64,000 bases of DNA from assembly GCA_003480425.1 (NCBI GenBank), contig QUJA01000003.1, forward strand, positions 88,485 through 152,484, read 5' to 3'. The notes under the pieces are model-generated. The model was not told the origin of the DNA, made no database searches, and was given only the letters and a program-made list of their open reading frames with translations. The DNA comes from Firmicutes bacterium AM31-12AC (lineage in GTDB: Bacteria > Bacillota > Clostridia > Lachnospirales > Lachnospiraceae). The translations under genes and the position numbers were made by a program. The first letter of the stretch is position 1; every line of letters begins with the position of its first letter. This document shows positions 44,857 through 56,052 of this stretch, piece by piece.

Positions 44857-46707
44857 TTACCTCAAAGTAATATAGTCTTCCGGTTCTGCTAAAACCACAT
44901 CACCTTCTAAAACATAATTAATCCATGTATCTTTCACTACTGTATCTTCAGCCTCAAATGTATTGTCTTTATCAGCAAGAAGAGGCTCCATATGTCGTGG
45001 TATTGCCAGGCAAGTTACTGTAAAGCTATCATCATCCTGAATCTTTTTCCCGTCCTTTTTTACTTCAGACAGTGTGTATCCATCCTCATTTTCTTTGATT
45101 TCCATAGAAATACCGCTAACTACAGGAAGCGAACCCTGATTAAATGGAACTAAACCACCTTCGTAACCCTCCACAAAAGATTTCACCAGTTCTTTCAGTT
45201 CGGCTCCGCTCATTTCCTTCTTGTAAGCAGCAAGACCATTCGGCATGATCATGTCGCCTGTCATTTTTTCTGTATAATCAGCCTTCAATACACTGCCGGT
45301 AAAACTGTTTCCTGTTGCAATCAACACATCTGTCCCATAAATATCCCGTAATGTATTTGCCATAACAGAATAGGATTCATTTCCACCTTCTGAATGGAAA
45401 TAATTACTGTATGACTTCGACGAACTTAACACAACATCCTCCGAAACATTTTCATCATCTAAAAGCTGAGCATCAAATGCCTGATACGCCTGTTCTGCAT
45501 CATAATTTCCAGAAATCATCTTCGAAACCACGTCTTTGGAAATTGCAAAAAAATCGTTCGACGCAATACGGATATACATATGATTTTCTTCAATCACAGG
45601 CTTGACATCCTGCATATATTCAGTAAGTTTAAGAGTCACATTCTGACTATAGTTCAACAAATCCTGCCCTTCAGAAATAATTTTATTCTGACCTTCATCA
45701 GAAAGCATTACATTTAACACTTTCATTGCTTTTTCCTTGCGTGCTTCATCCTGTTCAAGATCACGATTCAATGCAACCTGGAAATATGGTGTAGTCATCA
45801 GCCACTTTTCTCCATTCTCCTCAAAGAATGGTAAGAATCCAGTATTAATTCCCTGATCTTGAAACATTTTCACACCGGCAGAACTGCCAAAGTACATAGC
45901 AACTTCACCATTTTGAAACATATCGATCACATCATCATACGTCATATTTAAATCATCCGGTCCCAAGTTGGTATCCTGAATAAACTGATTCATACGTTCA
46001 AATGCCTTTGGCCAGACAACATCGTCCAATCCCACTTTTTCTGTATTGGCAGGATCACTATAGGCTGTACGCCACTTACGGCCTTCTGCAGAAGTAAGAT
46101 CTGCTGCTGAAAGTCCCTGCAAAGTCTCCATACAAGTGTAATCATAAAAATAGTCTGCTGTAAATCCGCGTATTCCTTTTTCCTCAAATGCCTGACATGC
46201 AAAAACAAAGCTGTCGTAATCTGTAGGCAGTGGAATACCATACTTTTCAAATAGGTCTTTATTCACTACAAATCCATGAGCATCTGCACATACCGGCAAC
46301 CAGTTCACACTACCATCTTCATTCTTAAAATTGTTAAGATATGTATTATAAACAGCACCTGCCTCATTCGTTGTTGAAAGATCCATCAAACTGTCTTTTA
46401 ACGGACTTGCATCATGAAGTGAGAATCTACAACAGGTAATAATATCCGGCAGCCCACCATTTTCATCAAGAAACTTATAAAAATCCAAATCGTTATTTCC
46501 AACTACAAATTCGATGTTAATATCAGGAAGCTGCTCTTGAATATATGGTGCATATTTATCATATAAACTCGTACTCCATAAATATACCGTGAGCGTCTCT
46601 TTGTCTTCTTTTTCTGTACTTTTGTCTCCACACCCTGTCATAAGAAGGACACCCATTACAAGTACCATAAGCACGGAAATTATTCTGTTTCGTTTTTCTT
46701 TTTTCAT
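44857..46707 (-). CDS. Family 1 solute-binding lipoprotein fused to a 5'-nucleotidase-C-like domain
   Basis: From the chosen ATG (AAAGGA upstream; the frame is five codons longer) the protein has 616 residues. The lipobox is LLMTGC. The first about 420 residues are a family 1 extracellular solute-binding protein (TLTVYLWSTSLYDKY, GLPDIITCCRF, VNKDLFEKYGIPLPTDYDSF and DMFQNGEVAMYFG), usually a sugar-oligomer binder. The last about 170 residues (IATGNSFTGSVL, MSGAELKELVKSFVEGYEGG, LPVVSGISMEI) look like the 5'-nucleotidase C-terminal domain without the catalytic metallophosphatase half. No ABC transporter genes are near; a MATE gene overlaps upstream and a hybrid kinase follows. I infer a ligand-presenting sensor protein. 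Confidence 0.8.
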   Translation of the reverse strand: MKKEKRNRIISVLMVLVMGVLLMTGCGDKSTEKEDKETLTVYLWSTSLYDKYAPYIQEQLPDINIEFVVGNNDLDFYKFLDENGGLPDIITCCRFSLHDASPLKDSLMDLSTTNEAGAVYNTYLNNFKNEDGSVNWLPVCADAHGFVVNKDLFEKYGIPLPTDYDSFVFACQAFEEKGIRGFTADYFYDYTCMETLQGLSAADLTSAEGRKWRTAYSDPANTEKVGLDDVVWPKAFERMNQFIQDTNLGPDDLNMTYDDVIDMFQNGEVAMYFGSSAGVKMFQDQGINTGFLPFFEENGEKWLMTTPYFQVALNRDLEQDEARKEKAMKVLNVMLSDEGQNKIISEGQDLLNYSQNVTLKLTEYMQDVKPVIEENHMYIRIASNDFFAISKDVVSKMISGNYDAEQAYQAFDAQLLDDENVSEDVVLSSSKSYSNYFHSEGGNESYSVMANTLRDIYGTDVLIATGNSFTGSVLKADYTEKMTGDMIMPNGLAAYKKEMSGAELKELVKSFVEGYEGGLVPFNQGSLPVVSGISMEIKENEDGYTLSEVKKDGKKIQDDDSFTVTCLAIPRHMEPLLADKDNTFEAEDTVVKDTWINYVLEGDVVLAEPEDYITLR

Positions 46708-46718
46708 AAATAATCCTT

Positions 46719-48068
46719 TCATTTTTTCTCAAATCCATAGACCCATTTTCCCCGTAAAAATAAAAACAGGAAAATAGCGGAACTAATACTCCATGTCAAC
46801 GGGTAAGCCCAAAATATTACTCTGATATCCGGAATAATACGAACCGTTACAGCAATGTAACTTACGCGGAACAAACACCAGACACAGAACATAACGGTCA
46901 TCGGTACTGCTGCATTTCCTGAACCTCGAAGCACTGCCGCAATGCAGTGGGAAAATGCTAATAGAAAATAAAATAATGCAATAGTTCTAGATTGCATTAC
47001 TCCATAATGTACCACATTCGGATCTCTGTTAAATGCTGCGATCAATATCGGCGCTGCTGTGTAAATGATGACTCCTATCAACTCTGCAATGGAAATCGAA
47101 CAGAGAATCCCAAATCTTGCACCTTTTTTTGCACGTTCATATTGCTTTGCACCAAGATTCTGGCTGACAAAAGTTGTCAACGCCATAGTAAAACAGGTTA
47201 CCGGCAAAAATGCAAATCCCTCTACTTTGGAATAAGAACCACATCCTGCCATCGCCATTTTTCCAAATGCATTGATATTAGATTGTACAAAAACATTTGC
47301 AATCGCAATGACTGAATTCTGAAAACCAGAAGGTACACCATTCTGAATAATCTGCTGTAACATACGTTTATCAAAACGAACCTGCCGCAATTCCAAACGA
47401 TATTCAGCCTTCACACGCATCAGGTGGACCATACAGAAAATTGCACTGGCAAACTGGGATATCACCGTAGCCAATGCCGCCGAACCAACTCCCATACCAA
47501 GACCTGCAATAAAAAATATATCCAGCACGACATTAATGCAGGATGAAATGATCAAATAAATCAACGGATGACGTCCATCCCCTACTGATTGCAGGATTCC
47601 TACAAAAATATTATACATAACAACACCGACAGATCCGGCAAAATATGTCCGGAAATACACTATCGATTCCGGCAATACATCTGCAGGCGTTCCCATCAGC
47701 ACCAATATCTTCGGTGCCAATACCATCCCTGCAACCATCAATATTAAACCAGACACCAACCCCAAAGCCACTGTTGTATGAATTGATTTCTGCAGAGAGT
47801 CTTTCTTCTTCGCCCCATAATACCTGGCAATAACAACTCCTGCTCCCATGGCTATTCCATTAATAAATCCCACCATAAGAAAAATCAAATTTCCCGAAGA
47901 ACTGACTGCCGCCAGTGCGTTACTGCCAAGAAAATTCCCCACAATCAGGGAATCCGCTGTATTATATAACTGTTGAAATAAATTTCCAAAAAACAATGGG
48001 ATTGCAAATAAAATGATTTTTTTGGAGATACTTCCCTCCGTCATTCTCGTTTTACTCTCTCCACCCAT
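46719..48068 (-). CDS. MATE-family efflux transporter
   Basis: The protein has 449 residues from the ATG at 48068, which has GAGGGG upstream; the open frame is seven codons longer. Twelve membrane helices are in two halves, with LFQQLYNTADSLIVGNFLG in helix 1, GAGVVIARYYGAKKK after helix 2 and FVSQNLGAKQYERAKKG in the second half. This branch of the family is common in Lachnospiraceae, and the exported substrate is unknown. It lies at the head of the solute-binding/kinase operon and its stop almost abuts that gene, so export may be coupled to the sensed compound. Confidence 0.9.
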   Translation of the reverse strand: MGGESKTRMTEGSISKKIILFAIPLFFGNLFQQLYNTADSLIVGNFLGSNALAAVSSSGNLIFLMVGFINGIAMGAGVVIARYYGAKKKDSLQKSIHTTVALGLVSGLILMVAGMVLAPKILVLMGTPADVLPESIVYFRTYFAGSVGVVMYNIFVGILQSVGDGRHPLIYLIISSCINVVLDIFFIAGLGMGVGSAALATVISQFASAIFCMVHLMRVKAEYRLELRQVRFDKRMLQQIIQNGVPSGFQNSVIAIANVFVQSNINAFGKMAMAGCGSYSKVEGFAFLPVTCFTMALTTFVSQNLGAKQYERAKKGARFGILCSISIAELIGVIIYTAAPILIAAFNRDPNVVHYGVMQSRTIALFYFLLAFSHCIAAVLRGSGNAAVPMTVMFCVWCLFRVSYIAVTVRIIPDIRVIFWAYPLTWSISSAIFLFLFLRGKWVYGFEKK

Positions 48069-48148
48069 AAAAACACCCCTCATTTTCATTAAAATTTTAC
48101 GCAGATAACCGAAGACCGGCTATCTGCTGATTTTATCCCTCGAAACTA

Positions 48149-48246
48149 TTCAAGTCGAGCAGCCGCGAGACTTGGCGCGTGATTCTGGTCAGCGTAAGCT
48201 GACACATTCTTTACAGAATCACTGCGCATCCTCGCGGAGCGTTTAT
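48149..48246 (+). repeat. 97-nt hairpin repeat, copy R3
   Basis: This is the best-formed copy: CGCGAG pairs with CTCGCG, GCGC with GCGC, GTGATTCTG with CAGAATCAC (one bulge), and TCAGC-GTAA-GCTGA is the tip. It overlaps the stop codon of the gene at 48243-49163 and fills the gap to the MATE gene. Confidence 0.85.
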
Positions 48247-49163
48247 CGCTCAAGCGACATTGCCATTCTACGATATGTATGGCGTTTTCCTCGTATAGCC
48301 ACACTGTACGCTGTAATATTTTCCGGCAATGCCATCCCCATATATCCACTGTCTCCAATATGATGAATATCTGCACCTGCCATCTTGCACATAAGTGCAA
48401 TCTGACGGATTGTAGCTTCATCCGCACCTTCCTGAGATGTTCCAATGGTTGTCATCGCCAAAGCACCTTTTTCATGTGCTTTCTTGATAAGCTTTCGTGC
48501 ATATTCCATGGTAATTCCAGGAACTGTTCCCGGTGCCGGAAGCAATATTACATCTGCACCTGCATCAACAAATGCCTCTACATCTTTTTTTGTTAAAATC
48601 TTTTCTCCAGCCTCTGAAATAATTCCAGATGCATGCATCTTACCAGCTGTAAGAATCACTCTATCACCAACGGCCTCTCTTAATGTTGAAAGTGCCTGTA
48701 TGATTGCTTCGTTATCTACTCCTACTCCCGGATTTCCCGTCAGAACAATCATGTCTACTCCCATATCTGCAGCCTTTATTGCATTTTCCACTGTAGCCTG
48801 ACGTCCTGTTGTAAGATTCCAGACAGATTCTTCTTCTCCTTCTTTTATCACCGCCGGTTCCAAATTAATTGCAACCATTCTTCCTGTCAGACGTTTCACC
48901 TCGCGGATTGTATCTTCCGGTGCCACCTGTGGCAATCCCTGAATCATTGGATTATTCACATCAAAAATATTTAGCATAATCAAATCGGTTCCAAGAGATG
49001 CTACAAATTCTGCGTTGGTAATATTAACTAACATCGGAGTTACTGTTCCTATCGTCTCCGCCGCCAGCGTTCTACCTTCACTCTCAGCAATAGCAGTCAA
49101 AAGCTCCGACTTACTGTATCGTGACAATTCACTTGCTGTAGTATCTATAAGTCTTTTTGGCAT
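48243..49163 (-). CDS. Conserved protein of unknown function, TIM-barrel-like
   Basis: I do not recognise the family by name with confidence. The 306 residues show alternating beta-strand and helix segments ending in glycines, as in TIM barrels: MLVNITNAEFVASLGTDLIM, VDMIVLTGNPGVGVDN, VILTAGKMHASGI, DAGADVILLPAPGTVPGI, ALAMTTIGTSQEGAD and AGADIHHIGDSGYMGM. The repeated AGAD and the HHIGDSG loop suggest a phosphate- or sugar-binding site. Proteins of this look are often stand-alone near carbohydrate genes. AAGGAGA precedes the ATG. Its stop codon is formed inside repeat R3. It is monocistronic as far as can be seen. Confidence 0.55.
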   Translation of the reverse strand: MPKRLIDTTASELSRYSKSELLTAIAESEGRTLAAETIGTVTPMLVNITNAEFVASLGTDLIMLNIFDVNNPMIQGLPQVAPEDTIREVKRLTGRMVAINLEPAVIKEGEEESVWNLTTGRQATVENAIKAADMGVDMIVLTGNPGVGVDNEAIIQALSTLREAVGDRVILTAGKMHASGIISEAGEKILTKKDVEAFVDAGADVILLPAPGTVPGITMEYARKLIKKAHEKGALAMTTIGTSQEGADEATIRQIALMCKMAGADIHHIGDSGYMGMALPENITAYSVAIRGKRHTYRRMAMSLER

Positions 49164-49269
49164 AGTTCTTCTCCTTTACATAGTTATATATTATAAGTCT
49201 TATTTATACATCTACTGCATATTATAATCGTAAAAAGGAATATTAGCAATTAATTTTAGATAGAACAAA

Positions 49270-49292
49270 AGGCAACGATTTTTTTCGTTGCC
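49270..49292 (-). terminator. Terminator after the DUF3990 module
   Basis: GGCAACG pairs with CGTTGCC around an 8-nt A-rich loop (minus strand) and is followed by TTTTGTT. It ends the two-gene unit at 49351-50281. Confidence 0.8.
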
Positions 49293-49350
49293 CGAGTGAT
49301 TCATTAATGTGACAGACTATTAATTATTCTTCCACACATCGACTGATAAT

Positions 49351-49599
49351 TTATACAGTAACTTGATTGTTTTCCGCTTCTTCGTAATATCTATCAGCTA
49401 TATATTCCGCTGATTCTGCCCATAAGCCATTCTCTGTTTCTTGTAACGTCTTATACGTTTCGGATTTATAAAATTTCAATGCAGCTTCCTCAAAACTAAT
49501 ATGAAAATGCTGTTGTAACAATTTTAATACATCCCTGATTTGTATGCACACATTCATAGTGATATCTTTTCCATTAAAACTGTATATCATTTCTGGCAT
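49351..49599 (-). CDS. Small partner protein of the DUF3990 module (antitoxin-like)
   Basis: This 82-residue acidic protein contains HISFEEAALKFYKSETYKTL and ENGLWAESAEYIADRYYEE. I recall similar sequences only as small genes beside DUF3990/DUF3791 proteins; no enzymatic motif is present. Its start lies inside the end of the upstream gene (26-nt overlap), with AAGGAGG 7 nt before the ATG, so it is translationally coupled. Small size, acidity and coupling are those of an antitoxin or immunity partner, which is an inference. Confidence 0.65.
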   Translation of the reverse strand: MPEMIYSFNGKDITMNVCIQIRDVLKLLQQHFHISFEEAALKFYKSETYKTLQETENGLWAESAEYIADRYYEEAENNQVTV

Positions 49600-50281
49600 A
49601 AGAATTCCTCCTTACCAACTGTAAACACTGCAATGCTTTTTCCGTGTGAAAGGACACCTGATTGTTCACCTTATTATACCGCAACCTTTCTACAGCTTCC
49701 GATGCTGTTAAAATATTTGCTATATATAATTGAACTGTTTCCATTGTATTATCATCAGCAACCGGTCCAATCACTACATCATAATCATGCTGTAATCCGC
49801 CTTTACTTCTATTTTCTTTAATAAATTCCAGCCATTCTTCACTCAAAGCATCGAATCTTTTCACATTTAATACTGAATTTTCCTCAAACAAGTATTCATA
49901 CACAAAATACTTCTTCTTTTTTTCTCTTAAAGAAAGTCTATATCCCCACTCTTTTGACTGGGATTGTAAAATCGTAGTATAAAAACCTTTTCCAAAATCT
50001 CTCCTATTATGAGACTTATTAAGATCTATACGTTCAAATTCATAACAACTCCCATGATAAACAACTAATTCCTTCGAACCTTCCATGATAATCTTCTCTA
50101 CATATTCTAACACTTCTTCAAAACTTATCTGATGGAGATATTCATGCTGAATCATCATCTTTTCAAAAACTTGATTTTCATGAAATAATGCAACCACATC
50201 ATTTCCTGAAACATGAAATTTTTTGGCATATGCTTCCATTGCCTGAACAGATAACATTTCACAATCTGTTTGTACACTCAT
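49574..50281 (-). CDS. DUF3791-DUF3990 fusion, ADP-ribosyltransferase-like toxin candidate
   Basis: The protein has 235 residues. The first about 68 (EAYAKKFHVSGNDVVALFHE, then FEEVLEYVEKII) look like DUF3791. The rest (about 70-235) is DUF3990, which belongs to the ADP-ribosyl fold: VYHGSCYEFERID with His76, RRDFGKGFYTT with Tyr101, YDVVIGPVADD and NNQVSFHTEKAL, where Gln208 may take the place of the third catalytic residue of the H-Y-E/Q triad. DUF3791 and DUF3990 are usually separate neighbouring genes; here they are fused, followed by the small coupled gene at 49351. A toxin-antitoxin or anti-phage role is plausible but unproven. Confidence 0.7.
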   Translation of the reverse strand: MSVQTDCEMLSVQAMEAYAKKFHVSGNDVVALFHENQVFEKMMIQHEYLHQISFEEVLEYVEKIIMEGSKELVVYHGSCYEFERIDLNKSHNRRDFGKGFYTTILQSQSKEWGYRLSLREKKKKYFVYEYLFEENSVLNVKRFDALSEEWLEFIKENRSKGGLQHDYDVVIGPVADDNTMETVQLYIANILTASEAVERLRYNKVNNQVSFHTEKALQCLQLVRRNSYARNDIQF

Positions 50282-50439
50282 TCTTTTATTACTCCCATTT
50301 TCATGAAATTATTCTATCTTTTCTTATATGCTTATTATAAACAACTTCTCTATAAATACGCAATGAGATTTTTTCGACAAAAACTGCTAATTTTTTTCCG
50401 CAATTTTTATTATGATTTAGTTCGCGACAACCTACAAAC

Positions 50440-50519
50440 AAGAAAAAGACTATGCACTCCTGCTCAGCTTCGTCGGGCAAGCCCGACTCCAATTCGCTGG
50501 ATTGCATAGTCTTTTTCTT
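50440..50519. terminator. 80-nt hairpin with perfect 17-bp outer arms
   Basis: AAGAAAAAGACTATGCA pairs perfectly with TGCATAGTCTTTTTCTT; inside, TCGGGC-AA-GCCCGA forms a tight second stem. It could terminate plus-strand transcripts or be the left end of the repeat array, whose first bases (CTTTTTCTTGCTTT) overlap the right arm. Confidence 0.65.
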
Positions 50520-50930
50520 GCTTTAAGGTGTATCGTGGTTGAAATAGATGGAATGATGAAGAAATATGCTTTTCTGGTGTCTGATGTATCTATATTCTAG
50601 GTTTATTCGCTTGAACAGATGCTTTTTTGATAACTGATGTATCTACAATCCCTTAATATACTCTGTCGCAGATACTCTTTTTTTAGACCAATGTATCTAC
50701 AACTTGCTCTTTTCATAACTTGCAGATGCTTTTCGTCCTGCCTGGCATGTGTAATTGCATCTACATCTTGCTTTTTCTAGGATTTGAGGATACTTCCTTT
50801 GCAAATTTTTCATCTGCATCCCGCATTTTCCATACCTTGCGGATACTCTCTAGCAAAATTACGCATCTTCAATCTCCAAAAAACCACTATCGCAGATACC
50901 ACCACTTAATATCCCTGAGTTCTATTTAAA
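50517..50930. repeat. 53-nt-period hairpin array, copy C
   Basis: Six degenerate units have GAT cores at about 50618, 50671, 50725, 50788, 50841 and 50894, so the spacing is 53, 54, 63, 53 and 53 nt. Each unit is GCAGAT(G/A)C, 15-30 variable bases, then a GCATCTACA-like inverted arm, with a linker related to ACTTGCTCTTTTCATAAC. The leading about 100 bp (GGTGTATCGTGGTTGAAATA, TTTTCTGGTGTCTGATGTAT) is also shared with the copy at 63349. No palindrome of the 2884 type follows here. No coding potential in 50282-50968. Confidence 0.85.
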
Positions 50931-50968
50931 TAACTACTAATTATTAAATTTAAATGAAGTTTTATCTA

Positions 50969-54169
<3,201 letters not shown>

Positions 54170-54203
54170 TTATTTTTTCATTAATATTTCGATTTCTAAA
54201 CTA

Positions 54204-55670
54204 TTATTTTTCTGCAGATTTTGTTTTCTTTTCGTAACGATTCCAGCAGACCCATGCAATTCCCATGAATATTACAACTCCTAATACGTTGTATACCAAT
54301 GTTCCGATCGGATTTGCTACGCCTTCCGGTAATGTTCCGTTAATAGCCTGCATAATAAGTGTTGGCTCTGGAACTGTTGACATAAAGAATACGAAGACAA
54401 ATACTGCTAATAAGAAGATTCCTGCTATGATACCAAATGTACGGTTACCAAAGTGGAAATCTCTTTCCATATTATCTTTCTTCCAACGAAGTCCAATATA
54501 AGCTGCGAGTAAGAACAGCACCGGAAGAAGAGATGTTGCTGCAGTCATGTTGATCAGCATTTCAAGGAAACTGTCGATGTTTCCAATTCCGAGTGCCGGG
54601 ATGATCAGCAATATTGTTACAACAATTCCCTGTACAAACAGAGCATTTGTCGGGTTTCCTTCATCATTTGTCTTAACAAGCCATTTTCCGAATACGCCTT
54701 CCGGAATCTCTGAGAAGAATACTTTAACAGGTGCTGCTGTCCAGAGTGCAAGTGAACCAAGGTTACCAAGCAACAGAATCACACCAACGAGACGAACAAT
54801 CACTCCCTTAGGAATTCCAAAGTGTCCTCCAAGAATCTGGAATACATCAAAGATACCATTTGAGAAGTTACCTGAAAGAACTTCGCCAGGAACAATCAGC
54901 CCTACTGCAACAGCGCCAAGAACATACATAATTCCAACGAATACTGTTGACATAACCATTACTTTAACGAATGTTTTATTTCCGCCTTTAACGTCTTTTA
55001 CATAAACTCCGATACTTTCTCCGCCACCTACAGCCTGAAGTACCCATGCCATTGTCATAAAGAATGTCCAGTTAAACTTCGGTGTAATTGTCTGCATTGA
55101 AAATTCCTGTGCAGGAGCTTTACCAAATCCGAATACAACTACGAATGCAAGGAGTACAAATGCAATTCCCATGAACAAACGTGCACTTCCCGCAAAACTT
55201 GTTACTTTTGAAATCCAGCTGACTCCTTTAACGCAAACATAAGTAGCTAACCAGAATAACAAAATTGAAATAATAGCAATAACTTTTGTTCCGTTGGCAC
55301 CGCCAAACACATTCTTACCTACAAATGCATAAGATGCATAAATCAATGTCTGTGGCAGAAGCGAACAGAAGTAGAATAAGTTTACAAAGAAATATGCCCA
55401 GGCTCCTAAGAAAGCCCATTTTGGACCAAGGACACACTCTAACCAACTGTGAACTCCCGATTCTTTTTCAGAGTTTGCTGAAGAGAATTCTGCAATCATT
55501 AAAATAAATGGGAGAAAATAAAATACTGATCCGAAAATATATGCCGGTATCGTTGCTAATCCAATCTGGATACTATTGTTAATAATACTAGGGAACGCGA
55601 ACACTGCTGAGAATGTCATCATCATAAGTGCTACGGAACCCAAGCGTTCTCTTGAATTTGTGTTTTCCAT
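54204..55670 (-). CDS. APC-superfamily permease next to lacZ
   Basis: The 488 residues form about twelve membrane helices of the amino acid-polyamine-organocation fold. The first helix carries MMTFSAVFAFPSIINNSI, and AEFSSANSEKESGVHSWLE and GGGESIGVYVKDVKGG resemble the YjeM/glutamate:GABA antiporter group. Sugar uptake by APC proteins is not established, so its place at the head of the lacZ operon is odd. It may import an amino acid or an amino sugar conjugate, or be co-regulated without sharing a substrate. GGAGAA precedes the ATG. The paired ATGTTG elements upstream suggest activation by the divergent AraC protein. Confidence 0.85.
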   Translation of the reverse strand: MENTNSRERLGSVALMMMTFSAVFAFPSIINNSIQIGLATIPAYIFGSVFYFLPFILMIAEFSSANSEKESGVHSWLECVLGPKWAFLGAWAYFFVNLFYFCSLLPQTLIYASYAFVGKNVFGGANGTKVIAIISILLFWLATYVCVKGVSWISKVTSFAGSARLFMGIAFVLLAFVVVFGFGKAPAQEFSMQTITPKFNWTFFMTMAWVLQAVGGGESIGVYVKDVKGGNKTFVKVMVMSTVFVGIMYVLGAVAVGLIVPGEVLSGNFSNGIFDVFQILGGHFGIPKGVIVRLVGVILLLGNLGSLALWTAAPVKVFFSEIPEGVFGKWLVKTNDEGNPTNALFVQGIVVTILLIIPALGIGNIDSFLEMLINMTAATSLLPVLFLLAAYIGLRWKKDNMERDFHFGNRTFGIIAGIFLLAVFVFVFFMSTVPEPTLIMQAINGTLPEGVANPIGTLVYNVLGVVIFMGIAWVCWNRYEKKTKSAEK

Positions 55671-55768
55671 GAAAGGTTCTCCTTTTTCTAATTTCTAAAA
55701 CTTTTTAGCATTGGCCATCTGCTTTGTGACTATATTGTAGCATCCCGAAAATCCAAATTCTATAAATA

Positions 55769-55795
55769 ATGTTGACATATTTATAACTTATGTTG
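55769..55795. promoter_or_regulatory. Paired ATGTTG operator, lacZ-operon side
   Basis: Two direct ATGTTG half-sites (55769 and 55790) are 21 nt, or two helix turns, apart, with CATATTTATA between. A TACAAT -10 box for the operon lies at 55735-55740 (minus strand), so the site would occupy about -41 to -67, the classical place for an AraC-type activator. The -35 box is poor, as expected. Confidence 0.6.
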
Positions 55796-55955
55796 CCAAA
55801 AGATGATTTGTAATACAATTTGTTTCTACTTTTTTATTTTATTTCCATAGGTGAATATTATTACCTTTCACCACTTATACCACCGCTTTTTGTACATAAA
55901 ACACAATTTTACAAGATTGAATTAAAATATAATTATTTTACAGAATATATTAGAA

Positions 55956-55980
55956 ATGTTGAATATTTATATATATGTTG
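55956..55980. promoter_or_regulatory. Paired ATGTTG operator, regulator side
   Basis: A second pair of ATGTTG half-sites (55956 and 55975) surrounds ATATTTATA, repeating the layout of 55769-55795. Its second half-site overlaps the -35 box of the AraC gene, which would let the protein repress its own gene. Confidence 0.6.
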
Positions 55981-56006
55981 ACTAGCTATATTTCTGATTG
56001 TATAAT
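55978..56006 (+). promoter_or_regulatory. Promoter of the AraC gene at 56053
   Basis: TTGACT and TATAAT are separated by exactly 17 nt, 46 nt before the start codon. Confidence 0.8.
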
Positions 56007-56052
56007 AGCAGTAAATTAAGCGACATGATAAAACCTAAAAAGGAGTACTGCT

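Noticed and set aside
50720..50929. Small plus-strand open frame inside repeat array C
   Set aside because: It coincides with the non-coding hairpin array, has no ribosome-binding site and is not kept open in copy B.
50517..50930. CRISPR array, because of regular short repeats with variable parts
   Set aside because: Units are degenerate, the variable parts are partly shared between arrays, each unit is itself a hairpin, and no cas gene is present.
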